Numbered from the stretch's first letter, positions 32,881 to 42,714 are shown. The stretch is 64,000 bases of DNA from Occallatibacter savannae (GCF_003131205.1 NZ_QFFY01000009.1:124001-188000); one strand, 5' to 3'. The notes: generated by a model from the sequence alone, not told the origin. Numbers and translations are program-made.

Positions 32881-34626
32881 TCAGGACTTCGGTTCTTCAA
32901 TAGTGAGGATCTGATCGGCGGCGATGTCGGTCAGGGTTTGCACCGCGCGGCTCGGCCAGGTCACTTGAATTTCTTTGATCGCGGTGTTGGCGCCGAGGCC
33001 GAAGTGCACGCGCGGGTCGCTGGAGCAGGCGTAACCAACTGCGGTGGTCGCTTCGTTCCATTGCTTGTGGCCGTCGGGAGTTGTGACGCGGATCTGCGCG
33101 CCGAGGCCCATGCGATTGCTGCAGGTTCCGACAAGACGGATGAGAATCCAATGCTGTCCTGCTGCGCCGATGTTGCGGAAGAGCTTGATGGGCTCGTTGA
33201 GGCTGCTGACGACCACGTCGATGCGGCCGGTGTTAAAGATGTCGCCGAAGGCTGCGCCGCGGTGAGCGCCGGGCACTTGAAACGACGGTCCTGCGCTAGC
33301 GCTGACGTCCTGAAACTTGCCGTTGCCGAGATTGCGCAAGACGCTGTTGGGTTCGGGGTAGGCCTGCGCGGGGATGGCCTGCTGGATGTTGTCCATCACG
33401 TTGGCGCGCGCGACGAAGAGGTCCTTCCAGCCGTCGTTGTCGAAGTCGTAGACGCCGTTGCTCCAGCCGGTCATGCGATTGGTGAGCTGGCCGAGCCCGC
33501 TCGTTACAGTGGCGTCGGCGAAGACATTGCCCCCCTGGTTGATGTAGAGCGGGAAGTCCTCGTGCTCGACGGCTGTGTGCCAGAGATCGGGGCGGCCGTC
33601 GTTGTTGATATCGCGGAAGTCGGCGCCCATGCCGGAGAGCGCGTTGCCATCGAGCGAGTACGCCACGCCCGCAGACACGGCGATCTCTTCGAACTTCTTT
33701 CCGCCCATGTTGCGGAAGAGAAAGTTGGGCATGGTGTCGTTGGTGACGAAGGCGTCAAGAAAACCGTCGCCATCGACATCGGCAAACGTCACGGCCATTC
33801 CCTTGCCAAAGAATGCGTCGATGCCGGTTTCGTGCGAAACGTCGGTAAAGGTTCCGTCGCCATTGTTGCGGTAGAGCGTGTTGTGCAGCGGCGCGTACTG
33901 GTTGGGATGGCAGTAGCCGCGCAGGCCCTCTTTCAGCGCGCAGTAGGGGTCTTTGTTGACCTCCCAGTGGCAGTAGTTGACGACGAAGAGGTCGAGAAGG
34001 CCGTCGTTGTTGTAGTCGAACCAGCCCGCGCCCACCGACCACATCTTCTTGCCGTGAGCCTGGACGCCGGCCACTCCCGCCTTCGCGGTGACGTCGCTGA
34101 AGGTGCCGTCGCCGTTGTTATGAAAGAGCTGATTGGCGGTAACGTTGGCAACGAAAATGTCGGCGCGGCCATCGTTGTCGTAGTCACCCACGGCGACGCC
34201 CATGCCGTAGCCTGCTCCGGCCACGCCTGCTTTCTGGGTGACGTCGGTGAATGTGCCGTCGTGGTTGTTGCGGTAGAGGCGATTCCAGTAGTCGGGAGAG
34301 GTCTTTTGGAGCGAGGGGATGTCGGCGCCGTTGACGCAGTAGATGTCGAGGAAGCCGTCGTTGTCGTAGTCGAACAGCGCAACGCCGGCAACCATGGTTT
34401 CCGGCTGATTCTTGTTCGGGGTGGCGCAGTTGCGTGTGACGAAGTGAAGGCCGGCCTGCTGGGCGATCTCTTCAAACTGGATCGCAGGCTTTGGTACGGC
34501 TGCTGCCGGAGAAGCCTGCAGAGCAGAGGGCCAGAGACGGCGCGGCGCGAGCGCGGAAGCAGTCAGCGCACCGATGTATCGGAGAATCCTTCGGCGCTGC
34601 ACGCTCGAGATGTGATCGTCGGCCAT
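32881..34626 (-). CDS. CRTAC1-like protein with FG-GAP/VCBS repeats and ASPIC/UnbV domain
   Basis: 581 residues. A Tat-like leader ('QRRRILRYIGALTASALAP') precedes seven FG-GAP/VCBS blades with DxDxDGxxD calcium-type loops such as 'DYDNDGFLDIYCVNG', 'DYDNDGRADIFVAN', 'DVDGDGFLDAFVTND' and 'DFDNDGWKDLFVAR'. A C-terminal ASPIC/UnbV domain closes it ('LGAQIRVTTPDGHKQWNE'). It is an extracytoplasmic beta-propeller of unknown ligand. ATG 34626 is used because the open frame above it (to 34857) has no leader character and would overlap the GH3 start. Confidence 0.88.
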   Translation of the reverse strand: MADDHISSVQRRRILRYIGALTASALAPRRLWPSALQASPAAAVPKPAIQFEEIAQQAGLHFVTRNCATPNKNQPETMVAGVALFDYDNDGFLDIYCVNGADIPSLQKTSPDYWNRLYRNNHDGTFTDVTQKAGVAGAGYGMGVAVGDYDNDGRADIFVANVTANQLFHNNGDGTFSDVTAKAGVAGVQAHGKKMWSVGAGWFDYNNDGLLDLFVVNYCHWEVNKDPYCALKEGLRGYCHPNQYAPLHNTLYRNNGDGTFTDVSHETGIDAFFGKGMAVTFADVDGDGFLDAFVTNDTMPNFLFRNMGGKKFEEIAVSAGVAYSLDGNALSGMGADFRDINNDGRPDLWHTAVEHEDFPLYINQGGNVFADATVTSGLGQLTNRMTGWSNGVYDFDNDGWKDLFVARANVMDNIQQAIPAQAYPEPNSVLRNLGNGKFQDVSASAGPSFQVPGAHRGAAFGDIFNTGRIDVVVSSLNEPIKLFRNIGAAGQHWILIRLVGTCSNRMGLGAQIRVTTPDGHKQWNEATTAVGYACSSDPRVHFGLGANTAIKEIQVTWPSRAVQTLTDIAADQILTIEEPKS

Positions 34627-34747
34627 GGACGTGATCGGCAGCGAACCCGCGTTCGATCCCTCAGTACTGTTATAGAACGCGGAGTTCACGAAAGGCAGTG
34701 AGATGAGAAGTTGCAAGTGAAAGTGGTGGCCGCGCTCGCGAGGACCT

Positions 34748-34838
34748 GAAGTGCACCGAGTGCGCAGATTGAGTTTCGGGTGTTTCGAAGTGAACAGATT
34801 CAGCGGACATGAGATTTGAAGCTGAACGCGAAGTGAAC
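34748..34838. promoter_or_regulatory. Direct repeats upstream of the GH3 gene
   Basis: Repeated GAAGTGxAC words at 34748, 34787 and 34830, with a near copy GAAGCTGAAC at 34818, all in the divergent gap before the GH3 start. They may be regulator binding sites, but the spacing is uneven and chance is possible. Confidence 0.25.
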
Positions 34839-34855
34839 TGAGGTTCGAGAAGGAC

Positions 34856-37273
34856 ATGGCTCTTATGAAGTTATTCCGGAATTTTCTGGAGTCGGAAGCG
34901 AAGCATCGTGGTGGATCTCCGTGGATCCTTGTGGCATTGCTGGTGCTGACGAGCGCTGGAGCGGAGGGCGCGCACTCTCAATCTGCAGTCGCCCCAGCTG
35001 CTCCATCGAACAAGCAGCTCGCGTCGCCGGAGATCGAGCGAAAAGTCGACGCACTGCTGAAGAAGATGACACTGGAGGAGAAGCTCGGGCAGCTGGTCCA
35101 GTACAGCGACAGCGGGTACAGCGGACAGGCGAAGACGGCGGACGAAACGGCGAATCCGGGAAAGAATCCGACGGCTCCGCATCCGGTGGATGCGATGGAG
35201 CTGGTCTCCACGGGCAGGCTGGGATCGCTGCTCAATCTCGTCGGACAGGCTCGGACGAACGAACTGCAACACGCGGCGGTGGAGAAGAGCCGCCTGCACA
35301 TTCCGCTGATGTTCGGCGCCGACATCATCCACGGTTACAAGACGATCTATCCGATGCCGCTGGCGCTCGCTGCGTCGTTCGATCCGGAACTGGTAAGTTC
35401 GCTCGCGCACATCTCGGCAAGTGAGGCGAGAACCGGCGGAGTGGACTGGTTCTATTCGCCCATGGTGGACATCTCGCGCGACCCGCGCTGGGGAAGGACG
35501 CAGGAGGGCGCGGGCGAGGATCCGTATCTCGGCGCGGCAATGGCGCGCGCGTACATCCGCGGTTATCAGCAGGGAGATCTCTCATCGCCAACCAGCGTTG
35601 CGGCCAGCGTGAAGCACTATGCGGCCTACGGGGCATCCGAAGCCGGCCGCGAATATAACACTACCGATATGTCGATGAGCCGTCTGCACCAGGTCTATTT
35701 GCCTCCATACAAGGCGGCGGTGGAAGAGGGCGCGGCCACCATGATGAGCGCGTTCAATGCGCTCAACGGAGTGCCCGCGACAGCGAACAAGTATCTGCTG
35801 CAATCGGTTCTGCGCGACGCGTGGGGCTTCGATGGCTTTGTGGTCAGCGACTACACCGCTGTGATGGAGCTGCGTAATCATGGCATCGCCCTCGATGCGG
35901 CCACCGCGGCGAAGAAGGCCATCACGGCCGGGGTTGATATGGACATGATGTCGCACTACTACGACGCGGAGCTGCCCGGGCTGATCAAGTCGGGGCAGAT
36001 TCCCATGAGCGTGGTCGACGAGGCGGTGCGGCGCGTGTTGCGCGTGAAGTTTGCAATGGGGCTGTTTGAGCATCCGTATGCCGATGGCAAGGAAGTGACG
36101 GCGGCTGTTCCGGAGCATCGCCCGCTGGTGCGTAAGGCCGCGGAAGAAGCCATCGTCCTGCTCAAAAACGACGGACCTGGCGGTGCGGCTGTGTTGCCTC
36201 TCAACAAAGACGCGAAGAAGATTGCGTTGATTGGCCCTCTGGCCGACGACACGGGAGAGATGATCGGCGCATGGGGACTGACAAAGAGAGAGCCGGATGT
36301 TGTCACCGTGAAAGATGCCCTTGAGCAGCGGATGAAGCAATCAGGCGGGTCTTTGCTCTATGCGAAGGGTACGGAGATCGAAACGGATTCGGAAGCTGGC
36401 TTTGCTGAAGCCGTAGCGCAGGCGAAGCAGGCGGACGTGGTGGTGATGGCTCTGGGCGAGTCGGCGGAGATGAGCGGCGAGGCGGGATCGCGCGCGTATC
36501 TCGATCTGCCGGGCAACCAGGAGAAGTTGCTCGAGCAGGTTGCGGCAACTGGAAAACCTGTAGTCCTGCTCGTTTTTTCCGGGCGCCCTTTGGTGCTGGA
36601 CTGGGCCGCAAAGCATGTCGCAGCGATCATGGAGGCGTGGTTTCCGGGGACAGAGGCGGGAAATGCGATCGCCGATCTGATGTTCGGCGACGTGACCCCG
36701 AGCGCGAAGCTGCCCATGAGCTTCCCGCGCGCCGTTGGGCAGGAGCCGCTCTACTACAATCAGTTTCCCACCGGGAGACCGCCGGTGGGCCTCGATCTGA
36801 GCAAGCCTCCAAGCGGCGATTCGCGCTTCTTCTCGCGCTATGTTGATGTGCCCAACGACGCACTGTTTCCATTCGGATTCGGAATGAGCTATACGAAATT
36901 CGCGTATGACGGAGTCTCGGTTTCAAAGCATTCCGTCCCTTTGAGAGATGCAAGCCGCATGGATGCTAAAGACCTCGTTACGGTGACGGCGACGGTGAAG
37001 AACACGGGCGATCGCGATGGGACAGAGATCGTGCAGTGCTACGTGCAAAACCTCGGCGCCACTCTCGAACAGCCCGTCAGAAGCTTGAAGGGGTTCGAGC
37101 GGGTGACGTTGAAGCCGGGCGAGTCGAAGCAGGTCACGTTCAAGCTAGGGTTCCCGGAGCTTTCGTTCTTCAACAACGATGGGCGTGCGGTGATCGAGCC
37201 GACGGATTACACCGTCTGGGTGGGAGGCAGCTCGGCCGCCGATCTGCACGATGAGTTCAAGATTGTGCAGTGA
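34856..37273 (+). CDS. bglX: Exported GH3 beta-glucosidase (BglX type)
   Basis: 805 residues with a signal peptide (cleavage about residue 40). The (beta/alpha)8 domain has 'KHYAAYGASEAGREYN' and the catalytic nucleophile Asp332 in 'GFDGFVVSDYTAVMEL'. A six-stranded sandwich supplies the candidate acid/base Glu in 'ALGESAEMSGEAGSRA'. A C-terminal fibronectin III-like domain follows ('VTATVKNTGDRDGTEIVQCY'). It should release glucose from the non-reducing end of beta-glucosides in the periplasm. GH3 enzymes act on sophoro-oligosaccharides in known beta-1,2-glucan loci, which fits the GH144-like gene nearby. AGAAGG at 34846-34851 supports ATG 34856. Confidence 0.93.
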   Translation: MALMKLFRNFLESEAKHRGGSPWILVALLVLTSAGAEGAHSQSAVAPAAPSNKQLASPEIERKVDALLKKMTLEEKLGQLVQYSDSGYSGQAKTADETANPGKNPTAPHPVDAMELVSTGRLGSLLNLVGQARTNELQHAAVEKSRLHIPLMFGADIIHGYKTIYPMPLALAASFDPELVSSLAHISASEARTGGVDWFYSPMVDISRDPRWGRTQEGAGEDPYLGAAMARAYIRGYQQGDLSSPTSVAASVKHYAAYGASEAGREYNTTDMSMSRLHQVYLPPYKAAVEEGAATMMSAFNALNGVPATANKYLLQSVLRDAWGFDGFVVSDYTAVMELRNHGIALDAATAAKKAITAGVDMDMMSHYYDAELPGLIKSGQIPMSVVDEAVRRVLRVKFAMGLFEHPYADGKEVTAAVPEHRPLVRKAAEEAIVLLKNDGPGGAAVLPLNKDAKKIALIGPLADDTGEMIGAWGLTKREPDVVTVKDALEQRMKQSGGSLLYAKGTEIETDSEAGFAEAVAQAKQADVVVMALGESAEMSGEAGSRAYLDLPGNQEKLLEQVAATGKPVVLLVFSGRPLVLDWAAKHVAAIMEAWFPGTEAGNAIADLMFGDVTPSAKLPMSFPRAVGQEPLYYNQFPTGRPPVGLDLSKPPSGDSRFFSRYVDVPNDALFPFGFGMSYTKFAYDGVSVSKHSVPLRDASRMDAKDLVTVTATVKNTGDRDGTEIVQCYVQNLGATLEQPVRSLKGFERVTLKPGESKQVTFKLGFPELSFFNNDGRAVIEPTDYTVWVGGSSAADLHDEFKIVQ

Positions 37274-37346
37274 AGCTTAGAGTGCAGTTCGAGCCGTACG
37301 AATGCGGGAAACATAGGATTCACAAAGAGCGGCGATACTGGTTGCA

Positions 37347-40043
37347 ATGAACCGATATCGCCGTTTTCTTGTTTGTCTGGCATATAGCGCTGCAGGGCTG
37401 GGGTTCGCGCAGGATGGCGCGATGACTACACTGCCCAACGGCCGGCAGATTGAGCCCGCAGGCAAGTGGATTCCCGTAGCGCCCTACCCATTTGCCGTGG
37501 CGATTCGCGGCGACGGCAAGCAGGCTGCTGTGCCATCGATCGGGTACCCGTTTGCGTTGAATGTGATCGACGACCCCGCGTCGGATCATCCGCGAACGCA
37601 GCAATTTCCGCGTGGCAAAGAAAACGATCCGGCGGTCGAGGTCCATGCGGGTGTTGCGTACTCGCCAGATGGGATGCGGCTGTATGTTGCGACCGGCGAC
37701 ACCGGCAAGGTGCGCGCGTACCGAACGTCTGACTGGTCGATTGCAGGAGAAGCATCGCTGGACGGGTCTGTCCAGGGCAGGAGCTTTGAGAAGAGCTTTG
37801 CGGGTGCGCTGACAATTTCGAAAAATGGAAAGCTGCTGTACGTCGTCGACGAGGCGAACTGGCGCGTCGTGGTTCTGAATACGGAGTTGATGAAAACGGT
37901 CGGGAGCGTGGGGACGGGAAGGTATCCGTTCGGACTTGCACTTTCTCCGGATGGAACGAAGCTTTACGTCACCAACACCGGCCTGTTTGAGTACCGGACG
38001 ATTCCCGGAGTTCAGGCCAGCGCGAATCCTGCGGGCGGACTGCGCTTTCCGCCATTCGGATATCCCTCCGCAGCCGCGCGGAAGGGAGCGGCCGTCGAGG
38101 GAAAGCACGTGCCGGGGTTGGGCGACGAGAACTCCGATGAAGGCAGCTCGATATGGACCATCGATGTAAGCGATCCCGCAAAGCCGGTCGTCGTCGGCAA
38201 GCTGCGCCTGGGCGAGCGCGTTTCAGCATCGGGCAGAGGCGCGATCGGCGGCAGTGCGCCGACGGGAGTAGCTGCGGGCGCAGACGGTGTCTACGTCTCA
38301 TTGGCGCATGCAGATTCCGTAGTCAAGATCAGTGCGGATGGTACGCGGGTTCTCGCGGAGGCGCAGCTCTCGCCCTTCACGGGTGCAGCGTTTGAGGATG
38401 CGCAGCATCGGCCGTTGCGCGGAGTGATGCCGAGCGGATTGGCCCTGCACGGGGATCGACTGTACGTCGCGGAGTCCGGAATCAATGCCGTGGCAGTCGT
38501 GGAGACGGCCACGATGCATGTGATCGAGCACATTCCTGTTGGATGGAATCCCGCGGCGGTTGCAGTAGACGAAGCAGGCCAGGATCTCGTCGTTGTGAAT
38601 GCGAAAGGAAAAGGTGCGGGGCCGAACGGCGGCAGCAACCATGATCCCCATGCGCCGACTTACATCGGTTCGCTGGAACTGGGCAGCCTGAGTGTCATTC
38701 CTCTCGCAGACAGAGACTCGCCTGATGCATCGACAAAGCGCGTCGTGGCGCTCAATACCACCGACGTTGCCGACCATTCCAGGCTGCCCCGCCTGAAGCA
38801 CTGTTTCCTCATTATTCGCGAGAACCGGACCTTCGATGAGGTGCTGGGAGATTTGCCGGGTGTCGACGGCGACGCATCGCTGGCGCGTTTCGGAATCGAT
38901 GGATGGGCTGAACTCGACGATCAAGCAGACTACAAGCGCGTCAGCACACCCGGAGCGAAGCACCTTAGCGTGACACCGAATCTGCACGCGCTCGCACGGC
39001 AGTTTGCGGTCAGCGACAACTTCTTTGTGGAGTCCGAAGTTTCTGCTGACGGTCACCGCTGGGTGGTCGGCATCAATCCCACGCCGTTCTTCAACACTGC
39101 GTGGACCTCGAACTACGGTGGCCGCCGGCATGAGGATGCGCGCGTAGCACAGCCAGGCAGGCGAGCGCTGTTCGGAGGCGCCGATGGCCCGATGCCGGAG
39201 GATGAGCCGCAGTTCGGATCGCTCTGGGAACATGTGGCGGCCGGGGGGACGAGCGGTCCCGGCATCCTGAACTACGGCGAGGGCCTGGAACTCGAAGGGA
39301 ACGATGAGCGCGCCGGGGCGGAACCGGAAGGGCAGCGGCTGCTGTTGAATGCGCCACTGCCGCTGCCCGTCTTTGAAGCGAGCGACCGGCGCTTTCCGAC
39401 CTTCAATTTGGGGATCCCCGATCAGATGAGGGTTGAGGAGTTCGAGCGCGACTTCAGTCGAAGGCTGGCGGCGGGAAAGATTCCTGGGCTCATTGTGATT
39501 CGCCTGCCCAACGACCACACGGCTGAGCCGAGGCCGAAGGACGGGTATCCGTATCGCGCCTCGTATGTCGCGGACAACGATCTTGCGCTGGGCAGGATTG
39601 TTGCGTTCTTGTCGAAGACGCCGATCTGGAAAGATTCCGCGTTGTTCGTGACGGAGGACGACGCGCAGGGCGGCGTCGATCATGTGGACGCGCACCGCAG
39701 CATTCTGCTGGTTGCCAGCCCGTGGGTAAAGCCTGGAACTGTGGCGCACGGGCACAGCAGCATGGGATCAATCATCAAGACCATTGACGAACTGCTGGGT
39801 CTGGGTCCGCTGAATCTCGAGGACGCGCTGGCCGGCGATCTGGCGGAGATGTTCGACATGCAGCCGCATGAGGAATCCTTCAAGGCAGTGCCGGCCGACG
39901 CGCGGGTGTTTGTGCCGGCTCACGCGCGCGTGGCCCGCCCCAAGACGAAGAAAGAAGCCGCGGAATTGCGAGACATGGATGATGCCGTCGAGATTCAGGA
40001 GCAGCTGAAGAAGTCTGCCGAATCGCTGCACAGGCCCAGATAG
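37347..40043 (+). CDS. YVTN beta-propeller / phosphoesterase fusion protein
   Basis: 898 residues. A short signal peptide precedes a YVTN-type propeller (about 40-470) with blades such as 'GVAYSPDGMRLYVATGDTGK', 'GRYPFGLALSPDGTKLYVTN' and 'PVGWNPAAVAVDEAGQDLVV'. A phosphoesterase domain of the acid phosphatase/phospholipase C type (PF04185-like, about 480-840) follows, with 'FLIIRENRTFDEVLGDLPG' and 'VTEDDAQGGVDHVDAHRS'. This predicts hydrolysis of phosphate esters in the periplasm, with the propeller as a binding platform; the substrate is unknown. The C-terminus is a charged helix. It follows the GH3 gene after 73 bases. Confidence 0.85.
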   Translation: MNRYRRFLVCLAYSAAGLGFAQDGAMTTLPNGRQIEPAGKWIPVAPYPFAVAIRGDGKQAAVPSIGYPFALNVIDDPASDHPRTQQFPRGKENDPAVEVHAGVAYSPDGMRLYVATGDTGKVRAYRTSDWSIAGEASLDGSVQGRSFEKSFAGALTISKNGKLLYVVDEANWRVVVLNTELMKTVGSVGTGRYPFGLALSPDGTKLYVTNTGLFEYRTIPGVQASANPAGGLRFPPFGYPSAAARKGAAVEGKHVPGLGDENSDEGSSIWTIDVSDPAKPVVVGKLRLGERVSASGRGAIGGSAPTGVAAGADGVYVSLAHADSVVKISADGTRVLAEAQLSPFTGAAFEDAQHRPLRGVMPSGLALHGDRLYVAESGINAVAVVETATMHVIEHIPVGWNPAAVAVDEAGQDLVVVNAKGKGAGPNGGSNHDPHAPTYIGSLELGSLSVIPLADRDSPDASTKRVVALNTTDVADHSRLPRLKHCFLIIRENRTFDEVLGDLPGVDGDASLARFGIDGWAELDDQADYKRVSTPGAKHLSVTPNLHALARQFAVSDNFFVESEVSADGHRWVVGINPTPFFNTAWTSNYGGRRHEDARVAQPGRRALFGGADGPMPEDEPQFGSLWEHVAAGGTSGPGILNYGEGLELEGNDERAGAEPEGQRLLLNAPLPLPVFEASDRRFPTFNLGIPDQMRVEEFERDFSRRLAAGKIPGLIVIRLPNDHTAEPRPKDGYPYRASYVADNDLALGRIVAFLSKTPIWKDSALFVTEDDAQGGVDHVDAHRSILLVASPWVKPGTVAHGHSSMGSIIKTIDELLGLGPLNLEDALAGDLAEMFDMQPHEESFKAVPADARVFVPAHARVARPKTKKEAAELRDMDDAVEIQEQLKKSAESLHRPR

Positions 40044-40394
40044 AGGCTCGCAGAGGCTTCGTCGCAGTACCGATGCTTCCGGAACTCTGAATTGCGCTCG
40101 AACTCTGAGGCCGGTTGCCGTCCCGCTGTGCCCTGCAACAATCAAGTACTTGACTGCGATAGGGAAGCGTTTACACTGGCATTTTTCTGATGGCATTTGA
40201 ACCGCTTTTGGTCACTCTGAAAGATCGGACTTGCTAAAACAGCGCAAAACACTTCAAGATGTGTCCGGCGTCATCCTATGGTACGGATACGGGGTTACGG
40301 CTTCGGGATTCACTTGGGAATGTTGGAGACTTGGAAGAGAGCACCAGAAGTGAGTATCGGTAGGAGTTGATTTGTCGGAAGGAGGTGGCCCCGC
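40044..40394. other. 351-base intergenic region before the histidine kinase
   Basis: No coding frame. It contains a promoter-like TTGACT-N16-TACACT (40150-40177) and a strong ribosome binding site GGAAGGAGG (40377-40385) nine bases before ATG 40395. Confidence 0.5.
40150..40177 (+). promoter_or_regulatory. Sigma70-like promoter
   Basis: TTGACT at 40150-40155 and TACACT at 40172-40177, 16 bases apart. It would drive the kinase-regulator pair with a leader of about 210 bases. Confidence 0.4.
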
Positions 40395-41948
40395 ATGGCG
40401 TCACTTGCAACACCCGACGTATATCGTGGAGGCCGAGACGAAACTTCCGAAGAAATTCCGCGAGATGCTCAGGAGCTTCTCTGGCGGGTGGCTGCTGCCT
40501 TCAGGCGGAGCGATCGCATGAAGGAGACCATGCACGATATCCCGGCCGAAGAGTCAGCTTCGAGTATTGAGGCGAAATACCGCGCGCTGCTCGAGCAGAT
40601 GCCGGCCATTGTCTTCATGGCCTATATCGATCGAGGCACCAGCGAGGCTTACGTCAGTCCCGAGATCGAGGCCGCTCTTGGCTACCCGCGCGAAGGGTGG
40701 CTTTCAGACCCCGCCCAATGGTACGAGCGCATACATCCAGACGACAAAGAGAGATGGAGACGGGAAACCACGGAGATGTTTGTCGCGGGGAGGCCACTCC
40801 GCTCCTCTTATCGCGTGCTGGCGCAGAGCGGGCGCGTTGTGTGGTTTCGGTGTGACGCGCGCATGGTGCGTAGGCCGGATGGGCAGCCATGGTTCGTGCA
40901 TGGGATCGCGTTCGACATCTCCGATCTGAAAGAGACGGAGAGAGCGCTTCAGCAGGAACGAAATTTTGCCTCGGGAATTCTCGACACCGTGGGGGCCTTG
41001 GTCATCGTTCTGGATAAGGACGGAAGGATCCTTCGTGGGAATCGTGCCTTTGAAGTCACGACGGGATACCGCCCGGAAGACGTACGAGGAAAGTACATCA
41101 CTGACTTCCTCGCGCTACCGGAAGAGGTTGCGCGCGCAAGGTCCGTGATGGAGCAGTTACGCGGCGGTGCGACGACCATCGAGTGCAAGAGCCATTGGGT
41201 TACGCGCGAGGGCCCAACCCGGCTGATTGCATGGTCCAGCACAGCGTTGCCCGCGACGGAAGAGCAGGATCTCTGCTTCATCGCCACCGGAATCGACATC
41301 ACGGAGCGTGAACATCTCGAGCGTGCTCTGCTCGATGTGAGCGCGCGTGAGCAGCGCAGGATAGGACAGGACCTTCACGATGGGCTTGGCCAGCAACTGA
41401 CGGGAATCGCGTTCATGGCCAAGGTGCTCGAGAAGAAGTTGTCAGAGACCGATCCGGCCACTAGCGCGGAGGCCGAGAAACTGGTGCGTCTGGTGAACGA
41501 GTCGGTTCGCAAGAGCCGCGAGCTGGCCCGCGGCCTGCTTCCGGTGATGTCCGATTCGCAGGGACTGATGTCAGCGCTGCAACTGTGGGCGGATGAGGTA
41601 GAGGACATATACGGCATCACCTGCAGGTTCGATTGTTCGTGCCCTGTGCTGATGCACGACATCGCCGTATCAACGCACCTGCACCACATCGCGCAGGAAG
41701 CGGTGAATAACGCGATCAAGCATGGCGGGGCGAAGCACATTGCGATCCGGCTCACAACTGAGAGTGAGACGGGTACGCTGCAGATTGTGGATGATGGTCT
41801 TGGCATTCCGGAGGACCGCGAGAATTCGCGCGGGATGGGAATGCACATCATGAGCTACCGGTCGGCGATGATCGGCGGCCGAATTGAGATTACGCGAAAT
41901 GCACTTCGGGGTACGACGGTTTCCTGTACGTTTCCTGTCAAGCAGTAG
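40395..41948 (+). CDS. PAS-PAS histidine kinase (NarL/DegS-type HisKA_3)
   Basis: 517 residues and no membrane helix, so it is a cytosolic sensor. Two PAS domains (about 60-180 and 190-305) are followed by HisKA_3 with phospho-acceptor His328 in 'QDLHDGLGQQLTG'. The HATPase domain shows 'EAVNNAIKHGGAKHI', 'DDGLGIPEDRENSRGMGMHI' and a conserved final strand. PAS1 has 'WYERIHPDD', typical of PAS_3. The ligand is unknown. A perfect GGAGG precedes ATG 40395. The response regulator follows after about 30 bases, so the two form a cognate pair. Confidence 0.92.
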   Translation: MASLATPDVYRGGRDETSEEIPRDAQELLWRVAAAFRRSDRMKETMHDIPAEESASSIEAKYRALLEQMPAIVFMAYIDRGTSEAYVSPEIEAALGYPREGWLSDPAQWYERIHPDDKERWRRETTEMFVAGRPLRSSYRVLAQSGRVVWFRCDARMVRRPDGQPWFVHGIAFDISDLKETERALQQERNFASGILDTVGALVIVLDKDGRILRGNRAFEVTTGYRPEDVRGKYITDFLALPEEVARARSVMEQLRGGATTIECKSHWVTREGPTRLIAWSSTALPATEEQDLCFIATGIDITEREHLERALLDVSAREQRRIGQDLHDGLGQQLTGIAFMAKVLEKKLSETDPATSAEAEKLVRLVNESVRKSRELARGLLPVMSDSQGLMSALQLWADEVEDIYGITCRFDCSCPVLMHDIAVSTHLHHIAQEAVNNAIKHGGAKHIAIRLTTESETGTLQIVDDGLGIPEDRENSRGMGMHIMSYRSAMIGGRIEITRNALRGTTVSCTFPVKQ

Positions 41949-41981
41949 CAGTAGAAGGTGCGGGTTGCAGAGGGAATGAAA

Positions 41982-42677
41982 ATGACGAACGCTTCCGTTT
42001 CTGAGCAGGTTGCGCCTCTTGTGAAGAAGTCGGTGCTGGTCATCGACGATCATCCATTGCTTCGCCAGGGATTGGCGATGCTCATCAACCAGCAGGGTGA
42101 CCTGCGAGTCTGCGGCGAAGCCGAGGACCTGCGTGTCGCGATGCAAGCCATCGTGCAGTTGAACCCCGACATCGTGGTTCTGGATATTTCGCTGAAGGGG
42201 CCTGACGGGTTGGAGGTCCTGAAGACGATCCGCGCCGCGAATCCCACTCTGCCTGTGCTGGTCCTCTCCATGCACGATGAAGCCATATACGCGGAGCGGG
42301 CGCTGCGCGCGCGCGCCAACGGCTACATCATGAAGCAGGAGGCCACGGAGAAGGTTCTCGTCGCTATCCGCAGCATCCTTAACGGAGAGGTCTACCTCAG
42401 CGATGCGATGTCGCGGAAGCTGCTGCAGCAGTTCATCGACGGTACCCCTTCGTTTCTCGACTCGCGCGAAGGCGTACTTTCCGATCGCGAGCTGGAAGTA
42501 TTCCGCCTTATCGGAGAAGGACGCTCAACCCGCGAGATCGCCGAAGAACTTCGCCTTAGCGTGAAGACGGTGGAGACTTACCAGGCGCACATCAAGGAGA
42601 AGCTCGGATTGAAGAGCGGCCGTGAACTGATTCAGCACGCCATCCAGTCGAAGCTCAATGGAAAGCCCCGGATCTGA
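41982..42677 (+). CDS. LuxR/NarL-family response regulator
   Basis: 231 residues. The receiver domain has acidic pair DD in 'VLVIDDHPLLRQG', phospho-acceptor Asp in 'DIVVLDISLKGPDGLEVL', Ser in 'VLVLSMHDE' and Lys in 'GYIMKQEA'. The LuxR helix-turn-helix domain has 'LSDRELEVFRLIGEGRSTRE' and 'SVKTVETYQAHIKEKLGL'. It is expected to be phosphorylated by the upstream kinase and to control transcription; targets are unknown. GAGGG at 41970-41974 favours ATG 41982, although ATG 41976 and GTG 41958 are in frame. Confidence 0.94.
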   Translation: MTNASVSEQVAPLVKKSVLVIDDHPLLRQGLAMLINQQGDLRVCGEAEDLRVAMQAIVQLNPDIVVLDISLKGPDGLEVLKTIRAANPTLPVLVLSMHDEAIYAERALRARANGYIMKQEATEKVLVAIRSILNGEVYLSDAMSRKLLQQFIDGTPSFLDSREGVLSDRELEVFRLIGEGRSTREIAEELRLSVKTVETYQAHIKEKLGLKSGRELIQHAIQSKLNGKPRI

Positions 42678-42714
42678 ACGTGCAGTGCTTCCCAAGACGC
42701 TGATCCTTTTCTGG

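Noticed and set aside
32836..34701. A 621-residue plus-strand frame
   Set aside because: It lies antisense to the CRTAC1/UnbV gene, whose FG-GAP motifs are unmistakable; the plus frame is repetitive Val/Ala-rich shadow.
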